Shown: one piece after another, positions 7,377 to 16,414 of the stretch
Position numbering within the stretch: position 1 is the stretch's first letter
Layout: every line of letters begins with the position of its first letter
Origin: Clostridia bacterium
GTDB lineage: Bacteria > Bacillota > Clostridia > Christensenellales > CAG-314
NCBI GenBank assembly: GCA_900769665.1
Contig: CAAGHL010000010.1
Span: 1 to 21,538, forward strand
Direction: 5' to 3'
Length of the DNA stretch: 21,538 bases
Translations under genes and position numbers: made by a program
The notes under the pieces: model-generated
What the model was told of the DNA's origin: nothing
The model's database searches: none
Seen by the model: the letters and a program-made list of their open reading frames with translations, nothing else

Positions 7377-9698
7377 ATGAAAAAAACAATTATGCTTTTG
7401 CTCGTTGTGGCGTTGGCATTTTCGTGTTTTGCGTTGGTGTTTACCGCAAGCGCAAAAACCGAATTGGTGCAAGGCACTCAACCCGAAGGCAAAGATTACT
7501 TTATTACCGACGAGTATGTAAGGAATCTTACCTTCGAAAGTTACGATGTTGCCACGGGTATTGGTCCCGACTCCGTCACAGGCACATACCTTGCATTGGA
7601 AAACGGCGGTTCGTTTGACATTGTAAGTCAAGGTGCGCTCAACGGAAACAGAAGTCTTAAAGTTACAAATACGGGTTATGCTTGGGCGACAAGATTGTTT
7701 TACGTCAATCGTTTCGGCAGTATGATTAAAAACGGCGAAACGTACCGTATGTCTTTCTCTGTGAAAACAAACGGAGCTACGCTAATTTCCGCCGAAGTAA
7801 GAATGACGGAAGCTCACAACGGTGCAGACGCGTTCCTTGCCGATTTTCGGTACAAAATTACCAACGACGAACAAGGAAACCCGATCCTCGTAGGAATAGA
7901 TCTCACGGGTTGGACAGGAGCCGCACAAAAGTATACTAACGGAAAGTGCTACATTGACGAAGACGGCATCATTAGAGTAAGCTTTGATTTCTTTGTTCCT
8001 GCCGACGCCGCATTGGCGGAAGACGTTCCTAACGTCAGAATTTCCGGTGCAAACGCTGAAGGCGGTACTGCTACGTACATTTTTGACGACATACAAATCC
8101 AAAATATCAGAGAAGGCAACAAGTATTGGACAATCGACTACAATGCCGATTTCGATACCGAAGCTACAAGCGCAAGCTCTTTCTGGTCGGCTATTGGCAA
8201 AATTTCCAACGAATACACCGATTCGAGCGCATACGTAATCGACGTTGAAGACGCAGGTACGGACACGAGAGGATTCCTTATTCACGGTCAAGACGGTACG
8301 GGCAACCCCGATCCCATTTTGAATGGCTACGTAGGTTGGATATACTTCCAATACGACGTTGTTACTACGTCCGAAGATGTGGCTATTTGGAATGCCGGCA
8401 CATACTGGTCGGAAGTCAACTACAAGGGCGATGGTTGGACTATCGGCGGTGTAGGTATCAAAGATTTCCAAGCAGTCAAAAAGGGAGAAGGTTACACCTT
8501 GTCCTACTTCCAAAGATTTGAAGGCAACACAATCGTAAACATCAAAATGCAAGGCCCCGGTTTTATCGCATTCGACAACCTTATCGTTGCCCACGAAGAC
8601 AATGCTCCCTATGTAGAAAGCGGCAAAACTTACAACTTTTCAAATCCCAAGGATGTCCAACTCAATGTTGAACTGAAAGGCAAAACAATTTCCGAAATCA
8701 AACTCGACAACGTCAAGTTGGAAGAATCCGACTACACACTCGAAGGCAACATTCTTACCGTAAAAGCGGCAAAGTTTGCCACTAAAACAGTCGGAAAGAC
8801 GTTCGCTCTTGAAGTTACCACCACAGGCGGTACTGCAAAGACGGAAATCACTCAAAACGACAATCGTCCGACGCCTACCGTTACGGCAAGCGCGGATTTG
8901 ACAAAAGTGTATGACGGCACAACGACGTTCGTACCGCCCGAAGTTACTTATGGTATTTCCGGTATCCAAATCGGTGCAAGGGTTGAACTCGATTGTAAAG
9001 TAGGACAACTTGCAAGCAAAAACGTAGGTACAACAAAACTGACGATTACTGTCGCACTTAAGGGCGAGGACGCTTGGAAGTACAAACTTGCAAACGACAC
9101 GGTGGAAGTCGACGTGACCATCACCAAGAAGACGGTAACGTTGAAAGCTACCGACACAACCAAGGTTTACGACGGAACGACCGCCGCCAACGCTACATTG
9201 GCGATCAACGGACTTGAAGGCAACGACCAAGTGACGGCAACCGCAACGCAAACGCTTGCAAACAAAAATGCGGGCGAAACCAAACTTCAACTTACAAACA
9301 TTGTATTGGAAGGTGCCGACAAGGATAACTACGCTATCGCCGATACTACTGCGGAATTTGACTTCACCGTTACAAAGAAGGAAATCACCGTCAAGGCAAA
9401 CGCCGTCAGCAAGGACGAAAAGAAAGCAGATCCCGAATTTACCTACACGGTAGACGGCTTGATTAGCGGTGACGCACTTAGCGGTGCGCTCGCTCGTCAA
9501 GCAGGCGAAAAAGCAGGCGAATACGACATCACAATCGGTACGTTGGCAAACGACAACTACACAATCAACTTCACGGGTGCAAAACTCACCATCAATGAAG
9601 CAAAGGGTTGCTTCGGCGTAGTGGGAGCTGCAAGTATCGGCGTATTTGCATTGATTGTCGCCGGCGCATACGTGTTTACAAGAAAGAAGAACGACTAA
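7377..9698 (+). CDS. Secreted, membrane-anchored carbohydrate-binding/MBG-repeat surface protein
   Basis: The protein has 773 residues. A Sec signal peptide (about 1-26, cleavage near TASA-KT) is followed by two beta-sandwich regions resembling galactose-binding-like carbohydrate modules (about 30-245 and 250-410; the first ends in YIFDDIQIQN). About 415-495 resembles the CBM_X2/Ig-like fold (ISEIKLDNVKLEESDYTLEG). Then come two YDG-type repeats, each with KVYDGTT (Tyr512 and Tyr598), and one MBG_2-like repeat (about 669-741). The C-terminus (744-773) is GCFGVVGAASIGVFALIVAG plus a basic tail RKKND, a membrane anchor without LPxTG. No catalytic domain is visible. It probably binds polysaccharide at the cell surface. 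The N-terminal module shares its TFESYDVATG opening and IFDDI ending with the next protein, suggesting paralogous modules. Strong AAGGAG ribosome site. Confidence 0.85.
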   Translation: MKKTIMLLLVVALAFSCFALVFTASAKTELVQGTQPEGKDYFITDEYVRNLTFESYDVATGIGPDSVTGTYLALENGGSFDIVSQGALNGNRSLKVTNTGYAWATRLFYVNRFGSMIKNGETYRMSFSVKTNGATLISAEVRMTEAHNGADAFLADFRYKITNDEQGNPILVGIDLTGWTGAAQKYTNGKCYIDEDGIIRVSFDFFVPADAALAEDVPNVRISGANAEGGTATYIFDDIQIQNIREGNKYWTIDYNADFDTEATSASSFWSAIGKISNEYTDSSAYVIDVEDAGTDTRGFLIHGQDGTGNPDPILNGYVGWIYFQYDVVTTSEDVAIWNAGTYWSEVNYKGDGWTIGGVGIKDFQAVKKGEGYTLSYFQRFEGNTIVNIKMQGPGFIAFDNLIVAHEDNAPYVESGKTYNFSNPKDVQLNVELKGKTISEIKLDNVKLEESDYTLEGNILTVKAAKFATKTVGKTFALEVTTTGGTAKTEITQNDNRPTPTVTASADLTKVYDGTTTFVPPEVTYGISGIQIGARVELDCKVGQLASKNVGTTKLTITVALKGEDAWKYKLANDTVEVDVTITKKTVTLKATDTTKVYDGTTAANATLAINGLEGNDQVTATATQTLANKNAGETKLQLTNIVLEGADKDNYAIADTTAEFDFTVTKKEITVKANAVSKDEKKADPEFTYTVDGLISGDALSGALARQAGEKAGEYDITIGTLANDNYTINFTGAKLTINEAKGCFGVVGAASIGVFALIVAGAYVFTRKKND

Positions 9699-9774
9699 TG
9701 TTTCGTCTTCTCCTATCTAGCCCCCTCCGTACCCGAAGCTGACTACAAGGTCAGCCGACGGTATAACTTTGTTT

Positions 9775-9808
9775 GTCCCCGTCTTTATGGCGGGGACGGA
9801 CAAATTTT
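9775..9808 (+). terminator. Probable rho-independent terminator
   Basis: GTCCCCG (9775-9781) pairs perfectly with CGGGGAC (9791-9797). TTTGTCC/GGACAAA offers an alternative outer pairing, and TTTT (9805-9808) follows. The T-run is short, so termination may be partial and the next large gene could still be read through. A 6-bp stem GCTGAC/GTCAGC lies just upstream (9738-9755). Confidence 0.5.
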
Positions 9809-9849
9809 GCAAACGCCGTTAGCCGTTATTCGTACAAAATTACAACCGA

Positions 9850-9911
9850 CTTTAAGCAATACAAAAGCGCAACGAAAGTAGTGCGTAATTGCGTTTTTGT
9901 ATTTCTTAAGG
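9850..9911 (+). promoter_or_regulatory. Long imperfect inverted repeat (23-bp stem)
   Basis: CTTTAAG (9850-9856) plus AATACAAAAGCGCAA (9858-9872) pair with TTGCGTTTTTGTATT (9889-9903) plus CTTAAGG (9905-9911), leaving one mismatch (9857/9904), two G-U pairs and a 16-nt loop. The right arm contains TAAGG, the first half of the perfect Shine-Dalgarno sequence TAAGGAGGTG (9907-9916). Folding would therefore partly hide that site. The low GC and lack of a following T-run argue against a plain terminator. A palindromic mobile remnant is another option. Confidence 0.6.
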
Positions 9912-9947
9912 AGGTGCGGTACCAATAAAACCGCGCCGTAAACCTTA
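9907..9947 (+). promoter_or_regulatory. Perfect Shine-Dalgarno inside an alternative hairpin
   Basis: TAAGGAGGTG (9907-9916) is fully complementary to the 16S rRNA tail, yet no ATG, GTG or TTG follows at usable distance. The real start is at 9967, with its own weaker GAGG (9958-9961). GGTGCGGT (9913-9920) pairs with ACCGCGCC (9930-9937) and TAAGG (9907-9911) with CCTTA (9943-9947), sequestering the site. This fold competes with the larger inverted repeat at 9850-9911, so the two form a possible RNA switch or ribosome standby site. Confidence 0.5.
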
Positions 9948-9966
9948 GAATAAAAGCGAGGATAAC

Positions 9967-12900
9967 ATGAAAAAGTTAAACGTTTTGACGCTACTTTTGG
10001 CAATCATGTTGTGCTGTACGCTGTCCGTTTCCGCTTTGGCATTTGCCGAAGAAACGACTACGGGCGCAACGTACAAGCCCACATACGCCGTGTTTGCCGA
10101 TGACACTTTCGAGTCGTATGCTGTGGCACATGGTTTGACGAAACAGGAGGCGATGGATGCCGTTTGGTACAATTCTCCGTTGTTGTACGCTCAAGGAAAC
10201 GACGTGGAAACAGTGTCCAAAACCGATCCTACGCAAGCCGACCTTGTAATTAACGGCGACAGTTCTTTGAAATGGAACGCAAAAGCCGATTCCGCCGATG
10301 GTTGGACCGGCGTTCGATTAGGCGTTAGTGCAAGTAAGCTTTCCGGTATTACGGTGGGCGCAATGCTAAAAATTACGTTTAGCGTGCGTTTGATTGGTAT
10401 GAAGAGCCTTGTATTGTATGCATCCGACGATTCGTCGCAAATTCGTCATGCAAGCATGGCAATCCGCGGCAACTTGACGGAAATTACTCCCGAAGAGGAC
10501 GACGGACTTATTCAGTCCGATCCGGAAACAACAACAGAAGTGTATGTTTCTCAAGATAAAACGTGGGCAAGCGTGGGAATGGCATTTCGCACTCCGACCA
10601 AGGGCATAGGATACTTCTTTTGGGACGCATGCGTAGACGTCGAGGCGTCCGAACATTACGTAATATTTGACGACATTGCCGTGCAAGTCGAGCAAAAGCC
10701 CGAAGTTGAATATTCTCCGTACAAGGCGTTTATCGACGAACAATTTGAAACGGGTACGACGGAATCGATGTTTGACACCTCCGTCGAAGCAAATCCCAAT
10801 GCTGCAAAAAACGTCAATGCGGACGACGACAGAAGCGGTGCGTATCTCGGTATGCAAAGCAATGTGAAACCGTTGCGCGGAGATAACTCCGCAGTGTTTT
10901 ATGCAGCGGCAAACGGCAAGGTGCAAGTCAACGGCAAAACGTTTACGCTTAAAGCCAACAAATACAAGTTGTACTTCCTTACAAAGTTCCACTCTGTCAA
11001 GGAAGTAGGTGTCAACGTGGTCAATGCCGCCGACGACAGCATTATTTACGCGTTTAACTACAACATTAGTAAGGGCGCGCGCGTCGAAGCGCCGCAAATA
11101 TCTTTCTTTGACAGCTCGTCATTCACTAACGATTCCTCAAATGTCTACACGGCTTACGGCGAGTTTTGCGTGGAAAGCGATGTAGACGCATATCTTCAAA
11201 TACGCTTCGATGTATCCAATCGTAAAGTGTCCTATGCCGCCTTTGACGATGTGTGCTTGTTGCAAGGATACAAGTATCAACCCGTCCACACAACAATGCC
11301 TACCTCTATGGCAAAGAAAGTACAAGGCAATTGGCAAGCCGAATACGAACAAATCGGCGGAACTTTTGCTTCGATGTTGTCCGCATACAAGAGTGAAATA
11401 GGTATAGCAGGCGTTGCTCTTTGCATGGGATCGGTTTGCGTAGGCGGCGTTGTTTCCAAAAAGAAAAAGAAATATATTTGTGCCGTTTTAGCGGCTTTAA
11501 TGCTTGTTTCTGTGGCGTTTACCGCCGTTGCATGCGCAAACAACACTAATACAACGCAAATTTCCGCAGGTTGGCAATCGGTAAGCCCGCAAAAGATTAA
11601 GGGTAAACTGGACAACCCCGGTATCGGATGGGTTGTATTGGAAGAGCCGACATATGGCGGACATATCGACATCGGTAGTTCGGGCGATCTACCCGAAGCA
11701 AGCATGGGTTCGTTGTCCACAACTTGGTACCACATAGAAACAAAGGAAGACGAGTACGATTGGACAATGTGCGACCAAGCGGTAGAGTACTGGAACAAGA
11801 CAGGCAGACGTATTTTGTTACGTATATCCACCGACAGTTGCGTGTGGCCGTACACCTACAATGCCGCTCCTCAATACCTGTTTGACAAGTACAACGTCGG
11901 TTACCAAATGGTTGGTTATTCCGATGGCGGAGCAGTAACCACGGCACGTGTAACCAACATGGCGGATCCTGTCTATCAGGAACGTTTGGGCAAATTCCTC
12001 TGTGCGCTTTACGAACATTACAAAGATAACCCCATGGTGGAAACGGTGGAAATCCGCGGCTTCGGAATGTGGGGCGAGTGGCATCATGGTTATCCCTACG
12101 ACAACACTGCGGAACGTGTGTGGGTACTTAACAGTGTAATAGACCAATACGTAAACGCTTTTGCAGAATCAGGCAAAAACCTCGTTGTATCTTGTAGCTG
12201 GGATCCCGACTACATCGGCACGGGAGCTTATACCGACGGATACACCGCGGAAGAAGCCTACCAAAATTACGTAGAGTGGAGTGCTTTTGACAAGGCATGG
12301 CGTACGGCAAAAGTAGGTTATCGTCGTGACGGCGGCGCAAGTGCGTTGCGTTACGATTACGACGAACGTTTGATGGCGGAAGCTTTCCGTAGCGGAAAAC
12401 GCGTACCTATCTTGGGAGAATACGCAAACAACCACTACACGATAAACTCCCCCGGCAGTATGTACACGTTGGAAAGCGCACTGGACGACATTTTGTTTAA
12501 GATTCGTCCCAACAATACTACCACGCTTGGTTGGGTGGCGGTGGAAATGGAGCGTATAATATCGCTCGGCGACACCGACTTCATCGATCGCGGCAACGAA
12601 ATGATGGGTTACCGTCTGTCTGTGGACGAGGCTCTGTTCCCGACGGCGGTTTCCTCGGGTAGCACCTTTACGGTACGTACCACGTGGTCTAATACGGCAG
12701 TAGGCATTTATCCCTACGTATCTCCGCTTCGTTTGATGCTTTTGGATGAAAAGGGTAATACGGTTTACACCTACGACGACAAGGAATTTGACGCACGTAC
12801 GTTTGTTTTAGGCGAAATAAACAACGTTTACACCGACATTACCATACCCAAGTCGGTCCCCAACGGCAAATACAGTTTAGCGGTGGCTGTTCCTTTTGAA

Positions 12901-14457
12901 CAACACTCGGCAACGGAACACCAATACATCGCCCTCGGTATGGCAGGCGAAACGGCGGAAAACAGCCGTATCTACAAGCTTGGCAATATCGAGGTCAAAA
13001 ACAACGTAAAGGTCAATGACGGCGGTATAGTCAAGACCACTTGGAAAGATGTACAAAATCTCAAACTCGACGGTGATTCCAACTACGAAGTAACATTTAA
13101 GTATATGCCGCATTTCGACATGGCTAACTTCTATTTCGGCAACAACGATTGTTACAAGTTCAGCGTCAAGCAAGGCAATGACGAAACAAACGTATATCGC
13201 TGGCAGGATATCAGCGGTGAAGCCGGACAAAAAACCGTCACGATACGTACCGGCAAGGGTGACGACGCCAAACTTCAAATCGAGTCGGAAAACTTCGACA
13301 AGATCGGCGTGGACGAAGTCTACGTGGAAAAGAAAGGCGGTTACTACACCGACTTTACGGGATACGATCCGAAAGACGCATCCACGCTGATTATGCCGGT
13401 GGTGAAAGGCTCGGTCGGACTTGCGGAAGAAGTGGAAATGAGCGGTGACTGTGTTGTTTTGTCATCTCGCGATACCAACGAAAAACACCTTTTGGCAAAG
13501 CTTGATACGGCAAACGTCAAGTTGAAAAAGGGTGTGCGATACACCGTTTCCTTTGATTTCCGTGCCGAACAAGACGTAGGTGACGGCGGATACTATTTCG
13601 TGGCATTGGGCGACGGAAAGAGTAATGCCCACGTGTTGGACAACAACTTCCGAGTGATCGGACAGTGGTATGAACGCGCCGACAACTGGGATACCAAAAA
13701 AACGTTTAGCTTCGTTTGTACGGAAGACGGGCAGTCGTTATTCTTCGGCATTTGTATGCCCGGTGCCTATTTTATCGACAACCTTATAGTAACGGCAACC
13801 GAAACCGAAGTGACGGAAGGTCAAGATGTCGGATTTAAGCACAATGTCGTACCTACCTACACAAACATTGGTTTGAACAAGGTGGAGACCTTCACCAAAG
13901 GCACGTTCCAATCCTGCGGTTTCAACTGGGGACAATTTGCTTGGGGACGTATGACCTTCAAGGAAAACGAAATTGTCGGCGTAACCGAAGGTTCAAAAGA
14001 CTACATGAACGCCGAAGTTGGCACAAAAGATCGTTGTTCGTTGTTAGGTAGGATAGAGTCCGAAGCATACAATCCATCCATCGATAATATTTGGTTTGAG
14101 TTTGCTCGTACCAAGACGGAGTATTACCCGTTTGAAGCAGGCAAAACCTACACCGTAGAGTTTGACTACAAGATACTCAAATCGTTCGAATCGGGCTTCA
14201 TATTTGTGTTCTTCCGCGACGACACGCTTGCGGACAGATTCAAGCACGTAATTGAAGTTCCCGACGGACATGTTGCCGCCGACGGAGCGCAATATCTTAA
14301 CAACGGCAAGCAAGTCGGCGTCGATTACCACTTCAAGCAAACGTACACAATTCAAGATTATAACAATTACCAATTTATGATCTGCATGAAAGGATTGTGG
14401 GAAATCGCCGTAGACAACGTGTTTATCTACGAAGGAACTACACGTCCGACGGTATAA
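9967..14457 (+). CDS. Giant secreted protein: anchored binding module fused to lipoprotein glycosidase-like module (DUF4832-type)
   Basis: This is a 1,496-residue surface protein. Residues 1-27 are a Sec signal (cleavage near AFA-EE). About 35-240 and 245-465 are beta-sandwich, carbohydrate-binding-like domains; the first shares TFESY and IFDDI motifs with the upstream protein. About 478-497 is a membrane helix followed by KKKKK (498-502). A second helix at once follows (503-522), ending in TAVAC with a lipobox-like Cys523. From 550 (NPGIGW) runs a TIM-barrel-like domain with GMWGEWHHG (E704) and ILGEY (E818), candidate catalytic acids. About 880-1010 resembles the DUF4832 beta-sandwich that accompanies such barrels. 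Three further binding-like regions follow (about 1015-1117, 1120-1280, 1305-1496). The middle reads exactly like the end of one exported protein joined to the signal of a lipoprotein, with no stop or start between. The function, glycan binding plus probable hydrolysis outside the cell, is inferred. Confidence 0.82.
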   Translation: MKKLNVLTLLLAIMLCCTLSVSALAFAEETTTGATYKPTYAVFADDTFESYAVAHGLTKQEAMDAVWYNSPLLYAQGNDVETVSKTDPTQADLVINGDSSLKWNAKADSADGWTGVRLGVSASKLSGITVGAMLKITFSVRLIGMKSLVLYASDDSSQIRHASMAIRGNLTEITPEEDDGLIQSDPETTTEVYVSQDKTWASVGMAFRTPTKGIGYFFWDACVDVEASEHYVIFDDIAVQVEQKPEVEYSPYKAFIDEQFETGTTESMFDTSVEANPNAAKNVNADDDRSGAYLGMQSNVKPLRGDNSAVFYAAANGKVQVNGKTFTLKANKYKLYFLTKFHSVKEVGVNVVNAADDSIIYAFNYNISKGARVEAPQISFFDSSSFTNDSSNVYTAYGEFCVESDVDAYLQIRFDVSNRKVSYAAFDDVCLLQGYKYQPVHTTMPTSMAKKVQGNWQAEYEQIGGTFASMLSAYKSEIGIAGVALCMGSVCVGGVVSKKKKKYICAVLAALMLVSVAFTAVACANNTNTTQISAGWQSVSPQKIKGKLDNPGIGWVVLEEPTYGGHIDIGSSGDLPEASMGSLSTTWYHIETKEDEYDWTMCDQAVEYWNKTGRRILLRISTDSCVWPYTYNAAPQYLFDKYNVGYQMVGYSDGGAVTTARVTNMADPVYQERLGKFLCALYEHYKDNPMVETVEIRGFGMWGEWHHGYPYDNTAERVWVLNSVIDQYVNAFAESGKNLVVSCSWDPDYIGTGAYTDGYTAEEAYQNYVEWSAFDKAWRTAKVGYRRDGGASALRYDYDERLMAEAFRSGKRVPILGEYANNHYTINSPGSMYTLESALDDILFKIRPNNTTTLGWVAVEMERIISLGDTDFIDRGNEMMGYRLSVDEALFPTAVSSGSTFTVRTTWSNTAVGIYPYVSPLRLMLLDEKGNTVYTYDDKEFDARTFVLGEINNVYTDITIPKSVPNGKYSLAVAVPFEQHSATEHQYIALGMAGETAENSRIYKLGNIEVKNNVKVNDGGIVKTTWKDVQNLKLDGDSNYEVTFKYMPHFDMANFYFGNNDCYKFSVKQGNDETNVYRWQDISGEAGQKTVTIRTGKGDDAKLQIESENFDKIGVDEVYVEKKGGYYTDFTGYDPKDASTLIMPVVKGSVGLAEEVEMSGDCVVLSSRDTNEKHLLAKLDTANVKLKKGVRYTVSFDFRAEQDVGDGGYYFVALGDGKSNAHVLDNNFRVIGQWYERADNWDTKKTFSFVCTEDGQSLFFGICMPGAYFIDNLIVTATETEVTEGQDVGFKHNVVPTYTNIGLNKVETFTKGTFQSCGFNWGQFAWGRMTFKENEIVGVTEGSKDYMNAEVGTKDRCSLLGRIESEAYNPSIDNIWFEFARTKTEYYPFEAGKTYTVEFDYKILKSFESGFIFVFFRDDTLADRFKHVIEVPDGHVAADGAQYLNNGKQVGVDYHFKQTYTIQDYNNYQFMICMKGLWEIAVDNVFIYEGTTRPTV

Positions 14458-14474
14458 CAAACAATTAAACGAAT

Positions 14475-14510
14475 TGTGCCGAGTTGTATGTAAAGTACAG
14501 CTCGGTCACA
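14475..14510 (+). promoter_or_regulatory. Strong intercistronic hairpin
   Basis: CCGAGTTGTA (14479-14488) pairs with TACAGCTCGG (14496-14505) over 10 bp with one G-U pair and a 7-nt loop; TGTG (14475-14478) and CACA (14507-14510) extend it past a bulged T. There is no U-tract, so complete termination is unlikely. It may act as a processing or stability element between the giant surface gene and ribokinase. Confidence 0.55.
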
Positions 14511-14532
14511 TCGTTGTTAGAGAGAGAAAGAA

Positions 14533-15429
14533 ATGAAGGATATTTTTATTTTGGGTAGCGTTAATTTCGACCTTACCGTACATACCGACAGAATGCCTCA
14601 AAAAGGCGAAACCGCTTGCGGAAGAGATTTTATCACCAATAGCGGCGGTAAAGGAGCAAACCAAGCCGTAGCGGCGGCAAAGCTCGGCGGAAACGTCAAG
14701 CTTATCGGCGCAATCGGTAACGACTTCTTGGGTAAGGAGTGCTTGGCTTCGCTGACCAAGTTCGGCGTGGACGCGACATATGTACAACACACTAACACCA
14801 ACACGGGTACTGCTACGATAATCATCGAAGACGGCGACAACCGCATTATCATCGACCACGGCGCAAACTTTGCTCTTGATAAGGACGTAGTTTTGCGTGC
14901 AATACGCGACAACGTCAAGTCAGGCGACATATTTGTCACTCAACTGGAAATTCCTACCGAAATCGTGGAGGAAGGCTTGTCCCTAGCCAAGCAATGCGGC
15001 GCAATTACGGTGCTTAACCCTGCACCTGCCGTAGATGTAACGGACAAAATGTTGGCAAACGCCGACTACGTAATCCCCAACGAAACGGAAGCGCAAGCTA
15101 TCTGTGGATTGTTGCCCTGCGACTTGCAAGATTTGCAAAAAGTTGATATAATGCTACGTGAAAGAGGCGCAAAAAACGTACTTGTAACGCTTGGCTCCAA
15201 CGGTTGCTACTACAACGGCAAGATTTACCCCGTGGCAAACAAAGTGGTTGCGGTGGACACGACAGCCGCAGGCGACACCTTCGTGGGGGCGTTGGCGGTA
15301 TGCCTTGCCGAGGGCAAGGACGTGGCAAACTCCATCGACTTTTGTCAGATGGCAAGCTCGCTGACCGTTACCAGATACGGTGCGCAGATTTCTATTCCCT
15401 ATTTGGAGGAATTAGACAAAATTGTCTGA
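14533..15429 (+). CDS. rbsK: Ribokinase
   Basis: This 298-residue cytoplasmic PfkB-family kinase converts ribose plus ATP to ribose-5-phosphate. The sugar-binding N-terminus GSVNFDL (8-14), NSGGKGANQAVAAAKLGG (GGKGANQA at 38-45), NPAP, NETEA and the ATP/anion-hole signature DTTAAGDTF (242-250, catalytic base Asp248) all match ribokinase closely. The length is typical. The ribosome site is a purine-rich GAGAGAAAG. Its end overlaps the next gene by 8 nt, showing a tight unit. It could use ribose released by the nucleoside-hydrolase-family protein at 3730-4587. Related deoxyribokinase or other pentose activity cannot be excluded. Confidence 0.9.
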   Translation: MKDIFILGSVNFDLTVHTDRMPQKGETACGRDFITNSGGKGANQAVAAAKLGGNVKLIGAIGNDFLGKECLASLTKFGVDATYVQHTNTNTGTATIIIEDGDNRIIIDHGANFALDKDVVLRAIRDNVKSGDIFVTQLEIPTEIVEEGLSLAKQCGAITVLNPAPAVDVTDKMLANADYVIPNETEAQAICGLLPCDLQDLQKVDIMLRERGAKNVLVTLGSNGCYYNGKIYPVANKVVAVDTTAAGDTFVGALAVCLAEGKDVANSIDFCQMASSLTVTRYGAQISIPYLEELDKIV

Positions 15430-16255
15430 CACTTTACCGAAAAACAGAAAACAATTATTTCAAGACCTAATGAAACGTTGGGACGCGGTAATGTCCGTCA
15501 GCCTACTGGTCACGTTGCTTGCTGTACCTCTTATTGCCGTTGTGATGGCGCAGTCGGCGGTATGCGCAAACATTACGTTGAAAATGAATCAAGCGCCCGA
15601 CAACGAAAAAGCCGTGTACGTATTGCGACTTTTACGTGCGCAAAGCGTCGGCGCATTGATTTCGGTGGTAGGGTTTTACCCGCTGTGTTTAGGGCTAAAC
15701 GGAGCGTTTCGCTACTACAAACGCACTGTGTGGTCGGAGGGCGCAACTCTTCCGTATGATTTTTGGCAGGGCGTCAAGGGCGGACTTGTGCAAAGTATCG
15801 GCGTATCGATATTGTCGGCGCTGACATACTTGTTTTTCGTATCGGCAAAGTGGTTTGTGCAAGCGTATATCAAGACAACTTGGCTTGCCGTAGTGGCGTA
15901 CATCGTGGTTGCGGCAGTGATTGTTTTTGCTTGCTCGATTGTGATGTACGACATTGCCCAACACCAAATCTACAAGGTGGGCGCAATGCAACGACTGAAA
16001 AATTCGTTGATTTTTGCATTGGTCAAGTTTCCGATGAACATCGTATTTGTGGCGGCGGCGTTGTTGCCCTTTGTGGTACTTACCTTTTTGCCCGAAGTAA
16101 TGGGGCTTGGCGTGGCGTTTGTCGCATATGCCGTGTACTGTTTCGGGTTGGCGGCGCTACTGCAAACGTTGTACTGTCACAGCGTGTTTGACAAGTACAT
16201 CAACAAGGAAGCCTATCCGCAACTTGTCGGCAAAGGACTTGTCAAGGACAACTGA
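15422..16255 (+). CDS. YesL/DUF624-like polytopic membrane protein
   Basis: This 277-residue protein has about six hydrophobic segments (near 25-45, 75-95, 125-150, 158-180, 200-220 and 225-250). The layout and the GAFRYYKRTVWSEGATLPYDFWQGVK stretch between the second and third segments resemble the YesL (DUF624) family often found beside sugar importers and glycosidases in Firmicutes. The molecular role is unknown. I take the TTG at 15422 as the start because GGAGGA (15405-15410) lies 11 nt upstream and inside the end of ribokinase, whereas the later ATG at 15470 has no ribosome site. The 8-nt overlap with ribokinase suggests translational coupling. Confidence 0.7.
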   Translation: MSDTLPKNRKQLFQDLMKRWDAVMSVSLLVTLLAVPLIAVVMAQSAVCANITLKMNQAPDNEKAVYVLRLLRAQSVGALISVVGFYPLCLGLNGAFRYYKRTVWSEGATLPYDFWQGVKGGLVQSIGVSILSALTYLFFVSAKWFVQAYIKTTWLAVVAYIVVAAVIVFACSIVMYDIAQHQIYKVGAMQRLKNSLIFALVKFPMNIVFVAAALLPFVVLTFLPEVMGLGVAFVAYAVYCFGLAALLQTLYCHSVFDKYINKEAYPQLVGKGLVKDN

Positions 16256-16414
16256 GTTAGCAACGTAATTGTCGGCAGACGTAAACATTAAATGCCAAAA
16301 CAAACATACAACAAACAAAACAAACAAAAATGCGGTTGCCGACGGCTTGACGGTAACGGGCGGTTGACAACAATATTGAAACCACTTTCATTTGTACATA
16401 ATTCGGCAAAAACC

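Noticed and set aside
9975..9989. AAACGTTTT inside the start of the giant surface gene as a third LacI-type operator
   Set aside because: Only an 8-bp core (AAACGTTT) is palindromic and it lies within coding sequence; the flanks do not match the two perfect operators.
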